DNA from: Betaproteobacteria bacterium
Lineage (GTDB): Bacteria > Pseudomonadota > Gammaproteobacteria > Burkholderiales > SG8-41
Direction: 5' to 3'
Assembly: GCA_016868035.1 (NCBI GenBank)
Contig: VGID01000014.1
Coordinates: 1 to 64,000 of the forward strand
DNA: 64,000 nt
In this document: in pieces, positions 9,995 through 19,023 of the stretch
Layout: each line of letters starts with the position of its first letter
Numbering within the stretch: position 1 is the first letter of the stretch
Notes under the pieces: generated by a model
What the model was told of the DNA's origin: nothing
Seen by the model: the letters and a program-made list of their open reading frames with translations, nothing else
Databases searched by the model: none
Position numbers and translations under genes: made by a program

Positions 9995-11161
9995 TCAGCG
10001 CGCTTTCTGCGCCTGCGCGAAGCCGCGCTCGAGATCGGCGATGAGGTCGTCGGGATCCTCGAGCCCGATGTGCAGCCGGATCGTCGGGCCGCCGGGGTTC
10101 CAGCGGGTCGCGGTGCGGTACTTTTCCACGTGCGCGACGGTGATGAGGCTCTCGTAGCCGCCCCAGCTCGAGCCGATTCCGAAGAGTTCCAGCGCGTTGA
10201 CGAAGGCGGCGACCTGCCGCTCCGCCGCCGGACGCATCACGAACGAGAAGAGCGAGGCCGCGCCCTCGAAGTCGCGCTTCCATATCGCGTGGCCGGGATC
10301 GTCCTCGAGGGCGGGGTAGATCACGCGCATCACCTCGGGGCGCGACCGCAGCCAGCGCGCGACCCGGAGCGCATTGTGCATCTGCTGGCGCATTCGCACG
10401 CCCAGGGTGCGAAAACCGCGCAGCGCGAGGTAGCAGTCGTCGGGGCTCACAGCGTAGCCGTACTCGGCGACGGTCTTGCGCACGGCGAGCCAATGGCGCT
10501 CGTTGGTGACGATGAGGCCCATCATCACGTCCGAATGGCCCGATATGTACTTGGTCGCCGCGTGGATGGAGACGTCTACCCCGCGCTCGAACGAGCGGAA
10601 CCAGTAGGGCGTGCCCCAGGTGTTGTCGGCGAGCACGGGGATGCCGCGCGCATGCGCCGCGCCTGCGATCGCGGGAATGTCCTGCATCTCGAAGGTGAGC
10701 GAGCCCGGCGCCTCGCAGAACACCGCGCGCGTGTTGGGCCGCAGCAGGCGCTCGACGCCGGCGCCGATGAGCGGATCGTAGTACTCGGTCTCGACCCCCA
10801 TCTTCCTCAGGGCGTCGTTGCAGAAGGTGCGGGTGGGCACGTACACCGAGTCGGGCACCAGCAGATGGTCGCCGGCCTTCACGAACGCGCACAACGCGGC
10901 GGTAATGGCGGCGAGCCCGGAGGGCAGGGCGACGGCGGCGTGGCCCCCCTCCATCCGGGCGACGGCCTCTTCCAGGGCGAAGGTGGTCGGGGTCCCGAGC
11001 AGCCCGTAGCGCACCTTCTTGTAATCGTCGCCGCCGCGCGCCTCGTACGACTCGAGGTCGGGAAAGATCACCGTCGAGGTGCGGAACACCGGCGTGTTCA
11101 CCATACCCTGGTAGCGCTGCGGATCGCGCCCCGCATGGGCGAGTATCGTGTCTTTCTTCAT
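9995..11161 (-). CDS. metC: Cys/Met metabolism PLP-dependent enzyme, cystathionine beta-lyase-like
   Basis: The protein has 388 residues and is a fold-type I PLP enzyme of the trans-sulfuration family. The PLP lysine is in SIHAATKYISGHSD, the cofactor Tyr/Arg motif is RYGLLGTPTTFALEEAVA, and the C-terminal substrate Arg lies in GGPTIRLHIGLEDPDDL. The beta-lyase reaction turns cystathionine into homocysteine, pyruvate and ammonia in the cytoplasm. The start is the ATG at 11161; the reading frame is open further upstream, but that part has no family similarity. It is convergent with the catabolic operon and stands alone. Other family members, such as methionine gamma-lyase, are hard to exclude without alignment. 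Confidence 0.82.
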   Translation of the reverse strand: MKKDTILAHAGRDPQRYQGMVNTPVFRTSTVIFPDLESYEARGGDDYKKVRYGLLGTPTTFALEEAVARMEGGHAAVALPSGLAAITAALCAFVKAGDHLLVPDSVYVPTRTFCNDALRKMGVETEYYDPLIGAGVERLLRPNTRAVFCEAPGSLTFEMQDIPAIAGAAHARGIPVLADNTWGTPYWFRSFERGVDVSIHAATKYISGHSDVMMGLIVTNERHWLAVRKTVAEYGYAVSPDDCYLALRGFRTLGVRMRQQMHNALRVARWLRSRPEVMRVIYPALEDDPGHAIWKRDFEGAASLFSFVMRPAAERQVAAFVNALELFGIGSSWGGYESLITVAHVEKYRTATRWNPGGPTIRLHIGLEDPDDLIADLERGFAQAQKAR

Positions 11162-11415
11162 GGGGCGTTTAAGTGATTGAGTGGTGGGATGACCCGGTGA
11201 GTGCGCGGCTGCCGGACGGTCCCGCCCCGTTCGCGGGATGCCCGGTCGCGTGGACGCCGTATTGTGCGCGGCGCCGCAGGCCCACGCAACATGTGGACTC
11301 CCGGATTGAACTCGCGCGGGGGATGCCGGATAATCGGCGCCCTGCGCTCCGCGCAGGCAGGCGCGCCGGGCGCCTCGCCCGAATTCCAAGACTCGGACTT
11401 TCCTGGAGCTCTACG

Positions 11416-13707
11416 ATGGCGGACACGCACGCGTCGCACACCGGCCACCGCGTCGAGGACCTGCGCCTCGTCACCGGCGCCGGCAAGTACGCCGCGGACT
11501 GGTCGCTGCCCGGCCAGCTCTACGCGCACTTCGTGCGCTCCGACCGGGCGCACGCCGAGATCGTCTCCGTGGACGTCGAGAAAGCGCGCAGCCACCCCGG
11601 CGTCAAGCGCGTGTACACGGGAGAGGACGCGCTGCGCGCCGGCTACGACAAGTTTTTCGTGATCGTGAACTGGCCCGGGCGCGGAGGGCAGCATATCCGC
11701 AAGCCCGCGCGCCCGGCGCTCGCGGCGGGCAGGGTGCGCCACGTCGGCGACGCGGTGGCCATGGTCGTCGCGGACTCGGCGGCCGCCGCGCAGGATGCGG
11801 CGGAGCTCGTCGCCGTGGAGTACCGCGACCTGCCGGCGGTGGTCGTCGCCGAGGATGCGCTCGCCGAAGGGGCGCCGCAGCTGCGCGCGGACGTTCCGGG
11901 CAACCTCGCTTTTGACTACGAGGCGGGCAACGAGGAGGCGGTCAAGGCGGCGTTCGCAGGCGCGGCGCACGTGACGCGCTTGAAGCTCGAGGTCTCCCGG
12001 GTCGCGCCGAACCCGCTCGAATTGCGCGGCTGCACGGTGCAGTACGACGCGAAGGACGAGACCTACCACCTCTACGTGTGCATCCAGGGCATCAACATGC
12101 TGCGCAAGCAGATGGCGTTCGCGACCGATGTCCCCGAGGAGAGAATCGTCGTGCACGCGCAGGACGTCGGCGGCAGCTTCGGGCAGCGCAGCGCCGCCTA
12201 CCCCGAATACTGCGTGCTGATGCTCGCCTCCAAAGAGCTCGGCAAGCCCGTTCGCTGGATCTCGTCCCGCGCGGAGGGCTTCGCGAGCGACACCCACGGG
12301 CGCGCGAACACCGTCGCCGGGGAGCTCGCGCTCGACGCCGAGGGCAAGTTCCTTGCGCTGCGCCTCGACTGGATCGCGGACATGGGCGCGTACCTCACGG
12401 CGACCGGCTCGGCGAGCCACACGCGCAACCCTGCAACGTGCCTGACGGGTGTCTATCGCATCCCGGCGCTCTACGGGCGCTTCCGGCTCGCCTTCACCAA
12501 TACCGTGCCGGTGGCGGCCTATCGCGGCGCGGGGCGTCCCGACGTCGCCTACGTGATCGAGCGGGTGGTGAGCCAGGCAGCCGCGGAGCTGAACATCGAC
12601 CCAGCCGAGCTGCGGCGGCGCAATTTCATCCCGCCGGAAGCCTTCCCGTACAAGACCCCGACCGGCTCGACCTACGAGAACGCCGACATGCCGCGGATCC
12701 TCGAGAAGGCGCTCAAGCTCGCCGACTGGAAAGGGTTCGCGAAGCGCCGCGCGCAGTCGGAAAAGGCGGGCAGGCTCCGCGGCATCGGGATTTCCACAGT
12801 GATCGAGAACACCGGCGCGGGGCTGTTCCCCAAGGACCAGATCACGATCGAGTGCGGGCGCGACGGGATCGTGACGGTCCATACCGTGGCGCATTCCTCG
12901 GGGCAGGGGCACGAGACCACCTTCGCGATGGTAGTCGCGGACACGCTCGGCATCCCGCTCGAAAAGGTGCGGCTGCGCGAGGGCGTCCCGGGCAAAGGGC
13001 TGATCGGCAACCACACGGGCGGCTCGCGGTCTCTGGTGGGCGCGGGAAGCGTGTGCAAGCTCGCCGCGCGGCAACTGGTCGAGCACGGAAAATCGGTGGC
13101 GGCGGAGCCGCTCGGGGTGGAGCCTTCCCAGGTCGAGTACGCGCACGGGGTGTTCCGCACGCGCGGGTCGAAGAGGAAGCTCTCGCTCGCCGACCTCGCC
13201 CGGGAACGTCCTCTGACCGTCACGACGGAGGCCAGCGTGGGCTCGACGTTTCCCAACGGGTGCCACATCTCGGAGGTGGAGATCGACCCGCAGACCGGTG
13301 TCGCAAGCATCGTCGCCTACAACGCGGTGGACGACGCGGGCAACGTCGTCAACCACGCGGTGGTGGAGGGCCAGGTGCACGGCGCGGTGACGCAGGGCGC
13401 GGGCCAGATCTTCTGCGAGAAGGTCGTCTACGATCACGACACCGGCCAGCTCCTCACCGGCAGCTTCATGGATTACTGCATGCCGCGTGCGGGCATGCTG
13501 CGAGATCTCCGGATCGAGGACCACCCGGTGCCGAGCGGCAATAACTCGCTCGGCGCGAAGGGCGTCGGCGAGTCGGGATGCACCGCTTCCTTACCCTCGC
13601 TTGCGAACGCCATGATGGATGCGCTGCGCCCGCTCGGGGTCGCACACCTCGACATGCCGTACACGCCGGCCGCGGTATGGCACGCGATCCAGTCGGTAAA
13701 GAAATAA
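11416..13707 (+). CDS. Molybdenum hydroxylase (xanthine dehydrogenase family) large subunit, copy 1
   Basis: The protein has 763 residues and binds the molybdopterin cytosine dinucleotide cofactor. Visible motifs are the N-terminal hammerhead start (RVEDLRLVTGAGKYAADW), the cofactor segment DVGGSFGQR, the SGQGHET loop and the catalytic glutamate Glu719 in GVGESG. The active-site loop AYRGAGRPD lacks the AYRCSFR signature of true CO dehydrogenase, so it hydroxylates an organic substrate such as an aldehyde or N-heterocycle. ATG 11416 has GGAG seven bases upstream. It is followed by a close paralog and then by the FAD and Fe-S subunits, giving the order L-L-M-S. Confidence 0.88.
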   Translation: MADTHASHTGHRVEDLRLVTGAGKYAADWSLPGQLYAHFVRSDRAHAEIVSVDVEKARSHPGVKRVYTGEDALRAGYDKFFVIVNWPGRGGQHIRKPARPALAAGRVRHVGDAVAMVVADSAAAAQDAAELVAVEYRDLPAVVVAEDALAEGAPQLRADVPGNLAFDYEAGNEEAVKAAFAGAAHVTRLKLEVSRVAPNPLELRGCTVQYDAKDETYHLYVCIQGINMLRKQMAFATDVPEERIVVHAQDVGGSFGQRSAAYPEYCVLMLASKELGKPVRWISSRAEGFASDTHGRANTVAGELALDAEGKFLALRLDWIADMGAYLTATGSASHTRNPATCLTGVYRIPALYGRFRLAFTNTVPVAAYRGAGRPDVAYVIERVVSQAAAELNIDPAELRRRNFIPPEAFPYKTPTGSTYENADMPRILEKALKLADWKGFAKRRAQSEKAGRLRGIGISTVIENTGAGLFPKDQITIECGRDGIVTVHTVAHSSGQGHETTFAMVVADTLGIPLEKVRLREGVPGKGLIGNHTGGSRSLVGAGSVCKLAARQLVEHGKSVAAEPLGVEPSQVEYAHGVFRTRGSKRKLSLADLARERPLTVTTEASVGSTFPNGCHISEVEIDPQTGVASIVAYNAVDDAGNVVNHAVVEGQVHGAVTQGAGQIFCEKVVYDHDTGQLLTGSFMDYCMPRAGMLRDLRIEDHPVPSGNNSLGAKGVGESGCTASLPSLANAMMDALRPLGVAHLDMPYTPAAVWHAIQSVKK

Positions 13708-13710
13708 TGG

Positions 13711-13860
13711 AACCGCCGATAAACGCCGATAAACACAGATAAGATCAAAAAATACCCGCGACGTGATCAATGTTCGCTTCTAGCAGCTCTGGGTGGGAAA
13801 CGCATCTTGAATCCGGAATTTTTGTTTTGCATCGGCGTTCATCGGCGTTCATCGGCGGTT
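13711..13860. repeat. 150-bp inverted-repeat element made of 10-mers
   Basis: The left end is AACCGCCGAT AAACGCCGAT AAACACAGAT, and the right end is the reverse complement of a near-identical three-unit array. About 90 bases of unrelated AT-richer sequence lie between. It fills nearly the whole gap between the two large-subunit genes. The size and inverted ends recall a MITE, but no target duplication is evident. Single arms of the same 10-mer occur at 16993 and 56630. Confidence 0.75.
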
Positions 13861-13876
13861 GCGTCGGGTTATTGAC

Positions 13877-16189
13877 GTGAACAAAGCGCACAAGGCACAC
13901 AATCACGCCCCGGCGATGCGCGTGGAGGATCCGCGCCTCGTCACCGGCGCCGGCCGGTTCGCGGCCGACTGGAATCTGCCCGGGCAGCTCCACGCGCACT
14001 TCGTGCGCTCCGACCGCGCGCACGCGGAGATCGTTTCGCTCGAGACCGGGGCAGCGCGCAAGCACCCCGGCGTGCGTGCGATCTTCACCGGTGCCGACGC
14101 AGTGCGCGCCGGATACACCAAGCCGATGCACACCCTCGCCTTTCCGGGCAAGGGCGGCATGCAAACGCGCGCCCCCGAGCGGCCTGCGCTCGCGCACGGC
14201 AAGGTGCGCTTCGTCGGCGAGGCGCTCGCGATGGTCGTCGCCGACACCGCGGCCGCGGCCCAGGACGCTGCGGAGCTCATCGAGGTCCAGTACCGCGAGC
14301 TTGCGCCGGTGATCGCGCCCGAGCAGGCGCTCGCGTCCGGCGCGCCCCAGCTCCACGAGAGCGTGCCGGGCAATCTGTCGCTGGAAGCGGAGGCCGGAGA
14401 CGCCGCCGCCGTCGAAGCGGCGTTCGCGCGCGCCGCGCACGTGACGCGACTCAAAGTCGAGGTGACGCGGGTCGCGCCCAACCCGATGGAGCCGCGCGCG
14501 TGCCTCGTCGCCCACGAGCCGCAAGACGATTCCTACACCTTCCACGTGTGCATGCAGGGCGTCACCACGCTGCGCCGCCAGATGTCCGTTTACACCGGCG
14601 TCGCCGAGGACCGGATGCGCTTCGTGGCGCACGACGTCGGCGGCGGCTTCGGGCAGCGCACGCCGGCCTACCCCGAGTACTGCGCGCTGATGCTCGCGGC
14701 GAAGGACACCGGACGGCCGGTCAAATGGGTCTCGACGCGCTCCGAAGGCATCGCGTGCGACACGCACGGGCGCGCCAACATCATAGACGGCGCGCTGGCG
14801 CTCGATCGCGACGGGCGCTTCCTCGGGATGCGGCTCGACTGGGTGAACGACATGGGTTCGTATCTGTCGCCCGCGTCGCAAGGTCACGTGCGCAACACTT
14901 CCACGTGCATGACCGGCGTCTACCGCATCCCCGCGCTCTACGCGAGCTACCGCGTCGCATTGACCAACACCAATCCGGTCTCGGCGTACCGCGGCGCGGG
15001 GCGCCCCGACGTCGCCTACGCCATCGAGCGCCTGGTGAGCCGGGCCGCGGCGGAACTCGGGATCGACACGGCGGAACTGCGCCGGCGCAACTTCATCCCG
15101 CCGGAAGCGTTTCCGTACAAGACCCCGACCGGCTCCACTTACGAGTATGCGGATCTGCCGGGGGTGCTCGAGAAGGCGCTCAAGCTCGCGGACTGGAGAG
15201 GCTACCCGAAGCGCCGCGCGCGCTCGGAGAAGACGGGGAAGCTGCGCGGCATCGGCATCGCGACCGTGATCGAGAACACCGGCGCGGGGCAGGCGGCGAA
15301 GGACGAGGTCGAGCTCGAGCTCGATGCTCGCGGCCACGTCACGGTCCACACGGTTTCCAAATCGCAGGGGCACGGGCACGAGACGACGCTCGCGATGATC
15401 GTGGCCGACGCGCTCGGAATCCCGCGCGAGCGCGTGGCCGTGCGCCAGTGCGGCGAAGACCGGCAGCACCGGCTCCAGGGCAACCACACCGGCGGCTCGC
15501 GCAGCACGGTGGGCGCGGGCAGCGTGTGCCACATCGCGGCGCGCAAGCTGATCGAGCACTGCCGCGGCCTCGCCGCGCTCGAGCTCGGAGTCGAGCCCTC
15601 GCAGGTGGACTACGCAAAGGGCGCGTTCCGCTCCCGGGAATCGAAGCGCGCGGTGAAGCTCGGCGAGCTCGCCGGGACGGGGCCCGTCAGCGTCGTCGGC
15701 GAGGGAAAATTCGGCTCCACCTTCCCGAACGGCTGCCATATTGCCGAGGTCGAGATCGACCCTGGCACCGGCGCGGCGCAGATTGCCTCTTATTGCGCGG
15801 TGGACGACATCGGCACCGTGATCAACCACGCCATCGTCGAGGGGCAGCTCCACGGCGGAGTCGTGATGGGTGCGGGGCAGATCTTCGGCGAGCACGTCGT
15901 CTATGATCTCGAATCGGGCCAGCTCATGACCGGCAGCTTCATGGATTACTGCATGCCGCGTGCGGGGATGGTGCGCGCCATACGCGGCGCGGAACACCCC
16001 ACGCCGAGCAAGGTAAGCCCGCTCGGCGTCAAGGGCGTGGGCGAATCGGGCTGCACGGGATCGCTGCCGGCGCTCGCGAACGCGGTCGCCGATGCGCTGC
16101 GGCCGCTCGGCGTTGCGCACCTGGACATGCCGTTGACGCCCGCCAAGATCTGGCACGCGGTGCGGGACGCTAGAAAGGGAGGTAACTGA
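13877..16189 (+). CDS. Molybdenum hydroxylase large subunit, copy 2
   Basis: The protein has 770 residues and is a clear paralog of the preceding gene over its full length, sharing DVGGGFGQR, AYRGAGRPD, the QGHGHET loop and Glu723 in GVGESG. The GTG at 13877 is chosen because it gives an N-terminus of the same length as copy 1; ATG 13916 is possible, and the TTG at 13859 lies inside the upstream repeat. The stop overlaps the ATG of the FAD subunit gene, with GGGAGG between them and the end of the coding frame, so this copy is the one translationally coupled to M and S. Copy 1 may share those subunits or act on a different substrate. Confidence 0.87.
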   Translation: MNKAHKAHNHAPAMRVEDPRLVTGAGRFAADWNLPGQLHAHFVRSDRAHAEIVSLETGAARKHPGVRAIFTGADAVRAGYTKPMHTLAFPGKGGMQTRAPERPALAHGKVRFVGEALAMVVADTAAAAQDAAELIEVQYRELAPVIAPEQALASGAPQLHESVPGNLSLEAEAGDAAAVEAAFARAAHVTRLKVEVTRVAPNPMEPRACLVAHEPQDDSYTFHVCMQGVTTLRRQMSVYTGVAEDRMRFVAHDVGGGFGQRTPAYPEYCALMLAAKDTGRPVKWVSTRSEGIACDTHGRANIIDGALALDRDGRFLGMRLDWVNDMGSYLSPASQGHVRNTSTCMTGVYRIPALYASYRVALTNTNPVSAYRGAGRPDVAYAIERLVSRAAAELGIDTAELRRRNFIPPEAFPYKTPTGSTYEYADLPGVLEKALKLADWRGYPKRRARSEKTGKLRGIGIATVIENTGAGQAAKDEVELELDARGHVTVHTVSKSQGHGHETTLAMIVADALGIPRERVAVRQCGEDRQHRLQGNHTGGSRSTVGAGSVCHIAARKLIEHCRGLAALELGVEPSQVDYAKGAFRSRESKRAVKLGELAGTGPVSVVGEGKFGSTFPNGCHIAEVEIDPGTGAAQIASYCAVDDIGTVINHAIVEGQLHGGVVMGAGQIFGEHVVYDLESGQLMTGSFMDYCMPRAGMVRAIRGAEHPTPSKVSPLGVKGVGESGCTGSLPALANAVADALRPLGVAHLDMPLTPAKIWHAVRDARKGGN

Positions 16190-16992
16190 TGTACGCGCTC
16201 AACTATGTCAAGGCCAGGTCGCTGGAGGAGGCCGCCAGGATGCTCGCGTCCCACCCGGAAGCCAAGGTGCTCGCCGGGGGCATGACGCTGGTGCCCACGC
16301 TCAAGCAGCGGCTTGCCCGTCCCTCGCATCTCGTGGACATCCTGCAGCTCGCCGAGCTGCGGGGCATCGCGGCGAAGGGCGGAAGGCTCTCCATCGGCGC
16401 GGCGAGCCGCCACGACGACGTGGCGACTTCGGTCGTGGTGAAGAAGGCGATCCCCGCGCTCGCCGAGCTTGCCGGGCTCATCGGCGACCCCCAGGTGCGC
16501 AACATGGGCACCATCGGGGGCTCGCTCGCGAACAACGACCCGGCGGCGGACTATCCGGCCGCGGTGCTCGGCCTGGGCGCGACGGTGTTCACCAACCGGC
16601 GCGAGATCGCCGCGGACGAGTTTTTTCAGGGACTGTTTGCGACCGCGCTGGAGGAGGGCGAGATCATCACGCGCGTCGTGTTCGCCGTGCCGAAGCGCGC
16701 CGCGTACGCGAAATTCCATCATCCGGCCTCGGGCTACGCGATGGCGGGGGTATTCATCGCGCTGACGCGGGACGGCGTGCGGGTGGCGGTGACTGGAGCC
16801 GGGCCCGGTGTATTCCGCTGGAAGGCGGCCGAGAGCGCGCTCTCGAAGAGCCTGGAGCCGTCCGCGCTCGAGGGCGCGGCCCTCGACGCGAGCGAGCTCA
16901 ACCAGGACATCCACGCGAGCCGTGATTACCGCGCGAACCTGGTGCGCGTGATGGCGAAGCGCGCGCTTGCGAAGCTGTCGGGCAAGAAGTAG
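16189..16992 (+). CDS. Molybdenum hydroxylase medium subunit, FAD-binding
   Basis: The protein has 267 residues, as expected for CoxM-type subunits that pass electrons from the Fe-S subunit to FAD. The two FAD pyrophosphate loops are visible: AGGMTLVPTLKQR near residue 25 and TIGGSLANNDPAADYP near residue 107. A C-terminal CO-dehydrogenase flavoprotein domain follows. Its ATG overlaps the stop of the large subunit by one base, with GGGAGG just upstream. Confidence 0.92.
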   Translation: MYALNYVKARSLEEAARMLASHPEAKVLAGGMTLVPTLKQRLARPSHLVDILQLAELRGIAAKGGRLSIGAASRHDDVATSVVVKKAIPALAELAGLIGDPQVRNMGTIGGSLANNDPAADYPAAVLGLGATVFTNRREIAADEFFQGLFATALEEGEIITRVVFAVPKRAAYAKFHHPASGYAMAGVFIALTRDGVRVAVTGAGPGVFRWKAAESALSKSLEPSALEGAALDASELNQDIHASRDYRANLVRVMAKRALAKLSGKK

Positions 16993-17022
16993 CCGCCGAT
17001 GAACGCCGATACACGCCGATAA
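16993..17022 (+). repeat. Single arm of the 10-mer repeat family
   Basis: Three 10-mers (GCCGCCGAT, GAACGCCGAT, ACACGCCGAT) follow the stop codon of the FAD subunit directly. They match one arm of the 150-bp element at 13711-13860. A short run of degenerate TCACGAC/TCACGCA words follows before the Fe-S subunit gene. Confidence 0.65.
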
Positions 17023-17067
17023 TCAAGCCGCGAATCACGACTCACGCATCACTTTCGAGACACGAAC

Positions 17068-17550
17068 ATGGCTAAAGTCACGATCAAGGTCAACGGCAAG
17101 AATCAGACGCGCAACGTCGAGGATCGCACGCTGCTCGCCGATTTCCTGCGCGACGAGCTGGGGCTCACCGGCACGCACGTCGGCTGCGACACGAGCCAGT
17201 GCGGCTGCTGCACGGTGCACGTGAACGGCCGCGCGGTGAAATCCTGCTCCATGCTCGCGGTGCAGGCGAACGGCGCGCAGGTGCTCACCATCGAGGGCCT
17301 GGCGAAGAACGGAAAACTCCATCCCGTGCAACGCGCGTTCTCCGAATGCCACGGCCTGCAATGCGGGTTCTGCACGCCGGGCATGATCATGGCCACCGTC
17401 GGGCTGCTCAAGGACAAGCCCAATCCGAGCGAGGACGACATCATCCACGGCCTCGAGGGCAACCTCTGCCGCTGCACCGGCTACATCAACATCGTGAAGG
17501 CGGTGAAGATGGGCGCGAAGCTGATGCGCGGCAAGGGCAAGCGCCGCTAG
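17068..17550 (+). CDS. Molybdenum hydroxylase small subunit, 2x[2Fe-2S]
   Basis: The protein has 160 residues. The plant-type ferredoxin cluster is bound by Cys40, Cys45, Cys48 and Cys60, and the second cluster by Cys99, Cys102, Cys134 and Cys136 (CGFC and CRC). It relays electrons from the molybdenum centre to the FAD subunit. No twin-arginine signal is present, so the complex is cytoplasmic. A 75-base repeat-rich gap separates it from the FAD subunit gene. Confidence 0.93.
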   Translation: MAKVTIKVNGKNQTRNVEDRTLLADFLRDELGLTGTHVGCDTSQCGCCTVHVNGRAVKSCSMLAVQANGAQVLTIEGLAKNGKLHPVQRAFSECHGLQCGFCTPGMIMATVGLLKDKPNPSEDDIIHGLEGNLCRCTGYINIVKAVKMGAKLMRGKGKRR

Positions 17551-17656
17551 CCCGCTGCTGCCTCTCGCGCCGCTGCTTCGCGCCGCAACGCGGGCAGAAC
17601 ACGTCCTTCGCCCCCAGCGGGTGGCCGCATTCGTGGCATCTGCGCAGCTCGTTCAT
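17486..17656 (-). CDS. Possible small zinc-ribbon protein
   Basis: A 56-codon frame on the minus strand encodes a protein whose first 27 residues are a textbook zinc ribbon: CHECG, a ten-residue spacer from the second Cys, then CPRCG, followed by a basic helix. The rest is low-complexity and antisense to the end of the Fe-S subunit gene, with which it overlaps by 65 bases. No good ribosome-binding site is seen. The Cys pattern is hard to obtain by chance, but the gene may be truncated or its tail may be random. Confidence 0.42.
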   Translation of the reverse strand: MNELRRCHECGHPLGAKDVFCPRCGAKQRRERQQRASGACPCRASASRPSSPPSRC

Positions 17657-17661
17657 AGAGC

Positions 17662-17689
17662 GTGACGACTGACGGGTGACGACTGACGA
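17662..17689. repeat. Heptamer array (GTGACGA/CTGACGG)
   Basis: There are four consecutive 7-mers, GTGACGA CTGACGG GTGACGA CTGACGA. The same words recur at 18966-18992 on the other side of the next gene, in the same orientation. Confidence 0.7.
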
Positions 17690-17765
17690 GAACCGTGGCG
17701 GTCCCGGACCGAGCGTTGGTTGTCCTTATCCCTCATCCCGCCGCCCTCATCCCTTCGCAAGCCTG

Positions 17766-18941
17766 TCAGGCGCGGATCAATTTGTCCTCGAACCAGTTCC
17801 ACATCTCCGCCACGACGAGCGTGAGGTAATCGCGCTGGCAGTGCTGCGCGCCGCCTTCCTCGGCGGTGAAGACGCGGAAGGTCTTGTCCGTCGAGCCGCA
17901 GGCGTCGAACTGCTTCTGCGCATCGGCGAGCGGGATCTGCTCGTCGTCGGCACCGTGCACCAGCAGAAACGGGCAGCGCATTTTCTGCATCACGCCGTCG
18001 AGCTTGAACGGCTCGAGCTTCTTCAGCGCCTCATCCAGGGATTTCGCGCCCATGATCCATTCGATATGGTGTCCCGGCACCGATAGGGAGGTCTTGAAGG
18101 AGGCGTCGATCCGCTTCTTCCAGGTGGCGTGATAGTCCCACTGTGCGCCCCAGGCGATGCAGGCGGCGAAGCGCGGTTCCATTGCGGCGCAGCGCGGCGC
18201 GTAGTAGCCGCCGAGGCTGATCGCGACGATGCCGATTTTCTTCGGATCGACGCCGCTCCGCTTCTCGAGCCAGTCGATGCAGGCGCTGCCCGCGACTTCG
18301 TAGTCGTGGCGCAGGTAATAGCCGCGGAAGCGGATCGCCTCGCCCGTGCCCGGCCCGTCCATCACCAGGCAGGAAATGCCGCGCTTGACGAGGTCCGGCA
18401 CGCCGCGCACGAACTGAATCTCCTTGGTGACGTCGAGCCCGTCGAAGAATACGATGCAGGGAGCGCGCTCGCCCTTCACGTTCTGCGCGCCCACGAAATA
18501 ACCGGGGAGGCTGCCGTTTTCGTACGGCACTTCGACAATCTCGATCTCGAGGTCGGTGAGCCGCACGTGGCGGTGGAAGCACTGAACCCCAATGCGGTAG
18601 GCGTCGAGGCCGGTCCTGTCCTTGGGCGTGCGGAAGCGTTCCGCCATCTGGTAGTAGTAATTGCACGCGCGCAGGTACGCGTGCGCGGCGGCGTGGCGGT
18701 GTCCGGCCTTGTCCCACTTCTCAGCATAGGCGCGGACGCCGTCCGCCACCTTCACGCACGCGTGGAACCAGGCCTCGTCGTCCTCGGGGCCCTTGTCCCT
18801 GAGCAGGCGGCCGATCTTGTGCAGCTCGCCGATCTCGGCGCCGCCGTAGGCGATGCTGCCCAGCATGTTGATGAAGGCGGCGGACCACCGGTAATTGCCC
18901 GGGAAATACATGAAGTAGGCCGGGTCTTTTTGTTCTGGCAT
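17766..18941 (-). CDS. Alpha/beta hydrolase, 2,6-dihydroxypseudooxynicotine hydrolase/FrsA-like
   Basis: The protein has 391 residues: an N-terminal helical region of about 130 residues, then an alpha/beta-hydrolase core. The likely triad is Ser242 (AISLGGYY), an Asp at 332/333 (HGADDEQ) and His367 (GGAQHCQ). The nucleophile elbow begins with Ala instead of Gly. The long N-terminal cap and the core resemble the C-C hydrolase of nicotine degradation and FrsA-type esterases. ATG 18941 is preceded by AAGGAA. Standing next to a molybdenum hydroxylase and a Bug protein, it may cleave a ring-derived diketone, but this is inferred from context only. Confidence 0.75.
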   Translation of the reverse strand: MPEQKDPAYFMYFPGNYRWSAAFINMLGSIAYGGAEIGELHKIGRLLRDKGPEDDEAWFHACVKVADGVRAYAEKWDKAGHRHAAAHAYLRACNYYYQMAERFRTPKDRTGLDAYRIGVQCFHRHVRLTDLEIEIVEVPYENGSLPGYFVGAQNVKGERAPCIVFFDGLDVTKEIQFVRGVPDLVKRGISCLVMDGPGTGEAIRFRGYYLRHDYEVAGSACIDWLEKRSGVDPKKIGIVAISLGGYYAPRCAAMEPRFAACIAWGAQWDYHATWKKRIDASFKTSLSVPGHHIEWIMGAKSLDEALKKLEPFKLDGVMQKMRCPFLLVHGADDEQIPLADAQKQFDACGSTDKTFRVFTAEEGGAQHCQRDYLTLVVAEMWNWFEDKLIRA

Positions 18942-18965
18942 GCGGTTCCTTTCTTCCGGAAAAGC

Positions 18966-18992
18966 GTGACGACTGATGACTGACGGGTGATG
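18966..18992. repeat. Heptamer array (GTGACGA/CTGATGA)
   Basis: GTGACGA CTGATGA CTGACGG GTGATG lies just upstream of the hydrolase gene and matches the array downstream of it at 17662. Confidence 0.65.
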
Positions 18993-19023
18993 TGCGCGGC
19001 CGTTGGCGGGTCGGGCGAGGACG

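Noticed and set aside
11416-17550. Aerobic CO dehydrogenase (coxMSL)
   Set aside because: Both large subunits have AYRGAGR instead of the AYRCSFR active-site loop, and the gene order is L-L-M-S.
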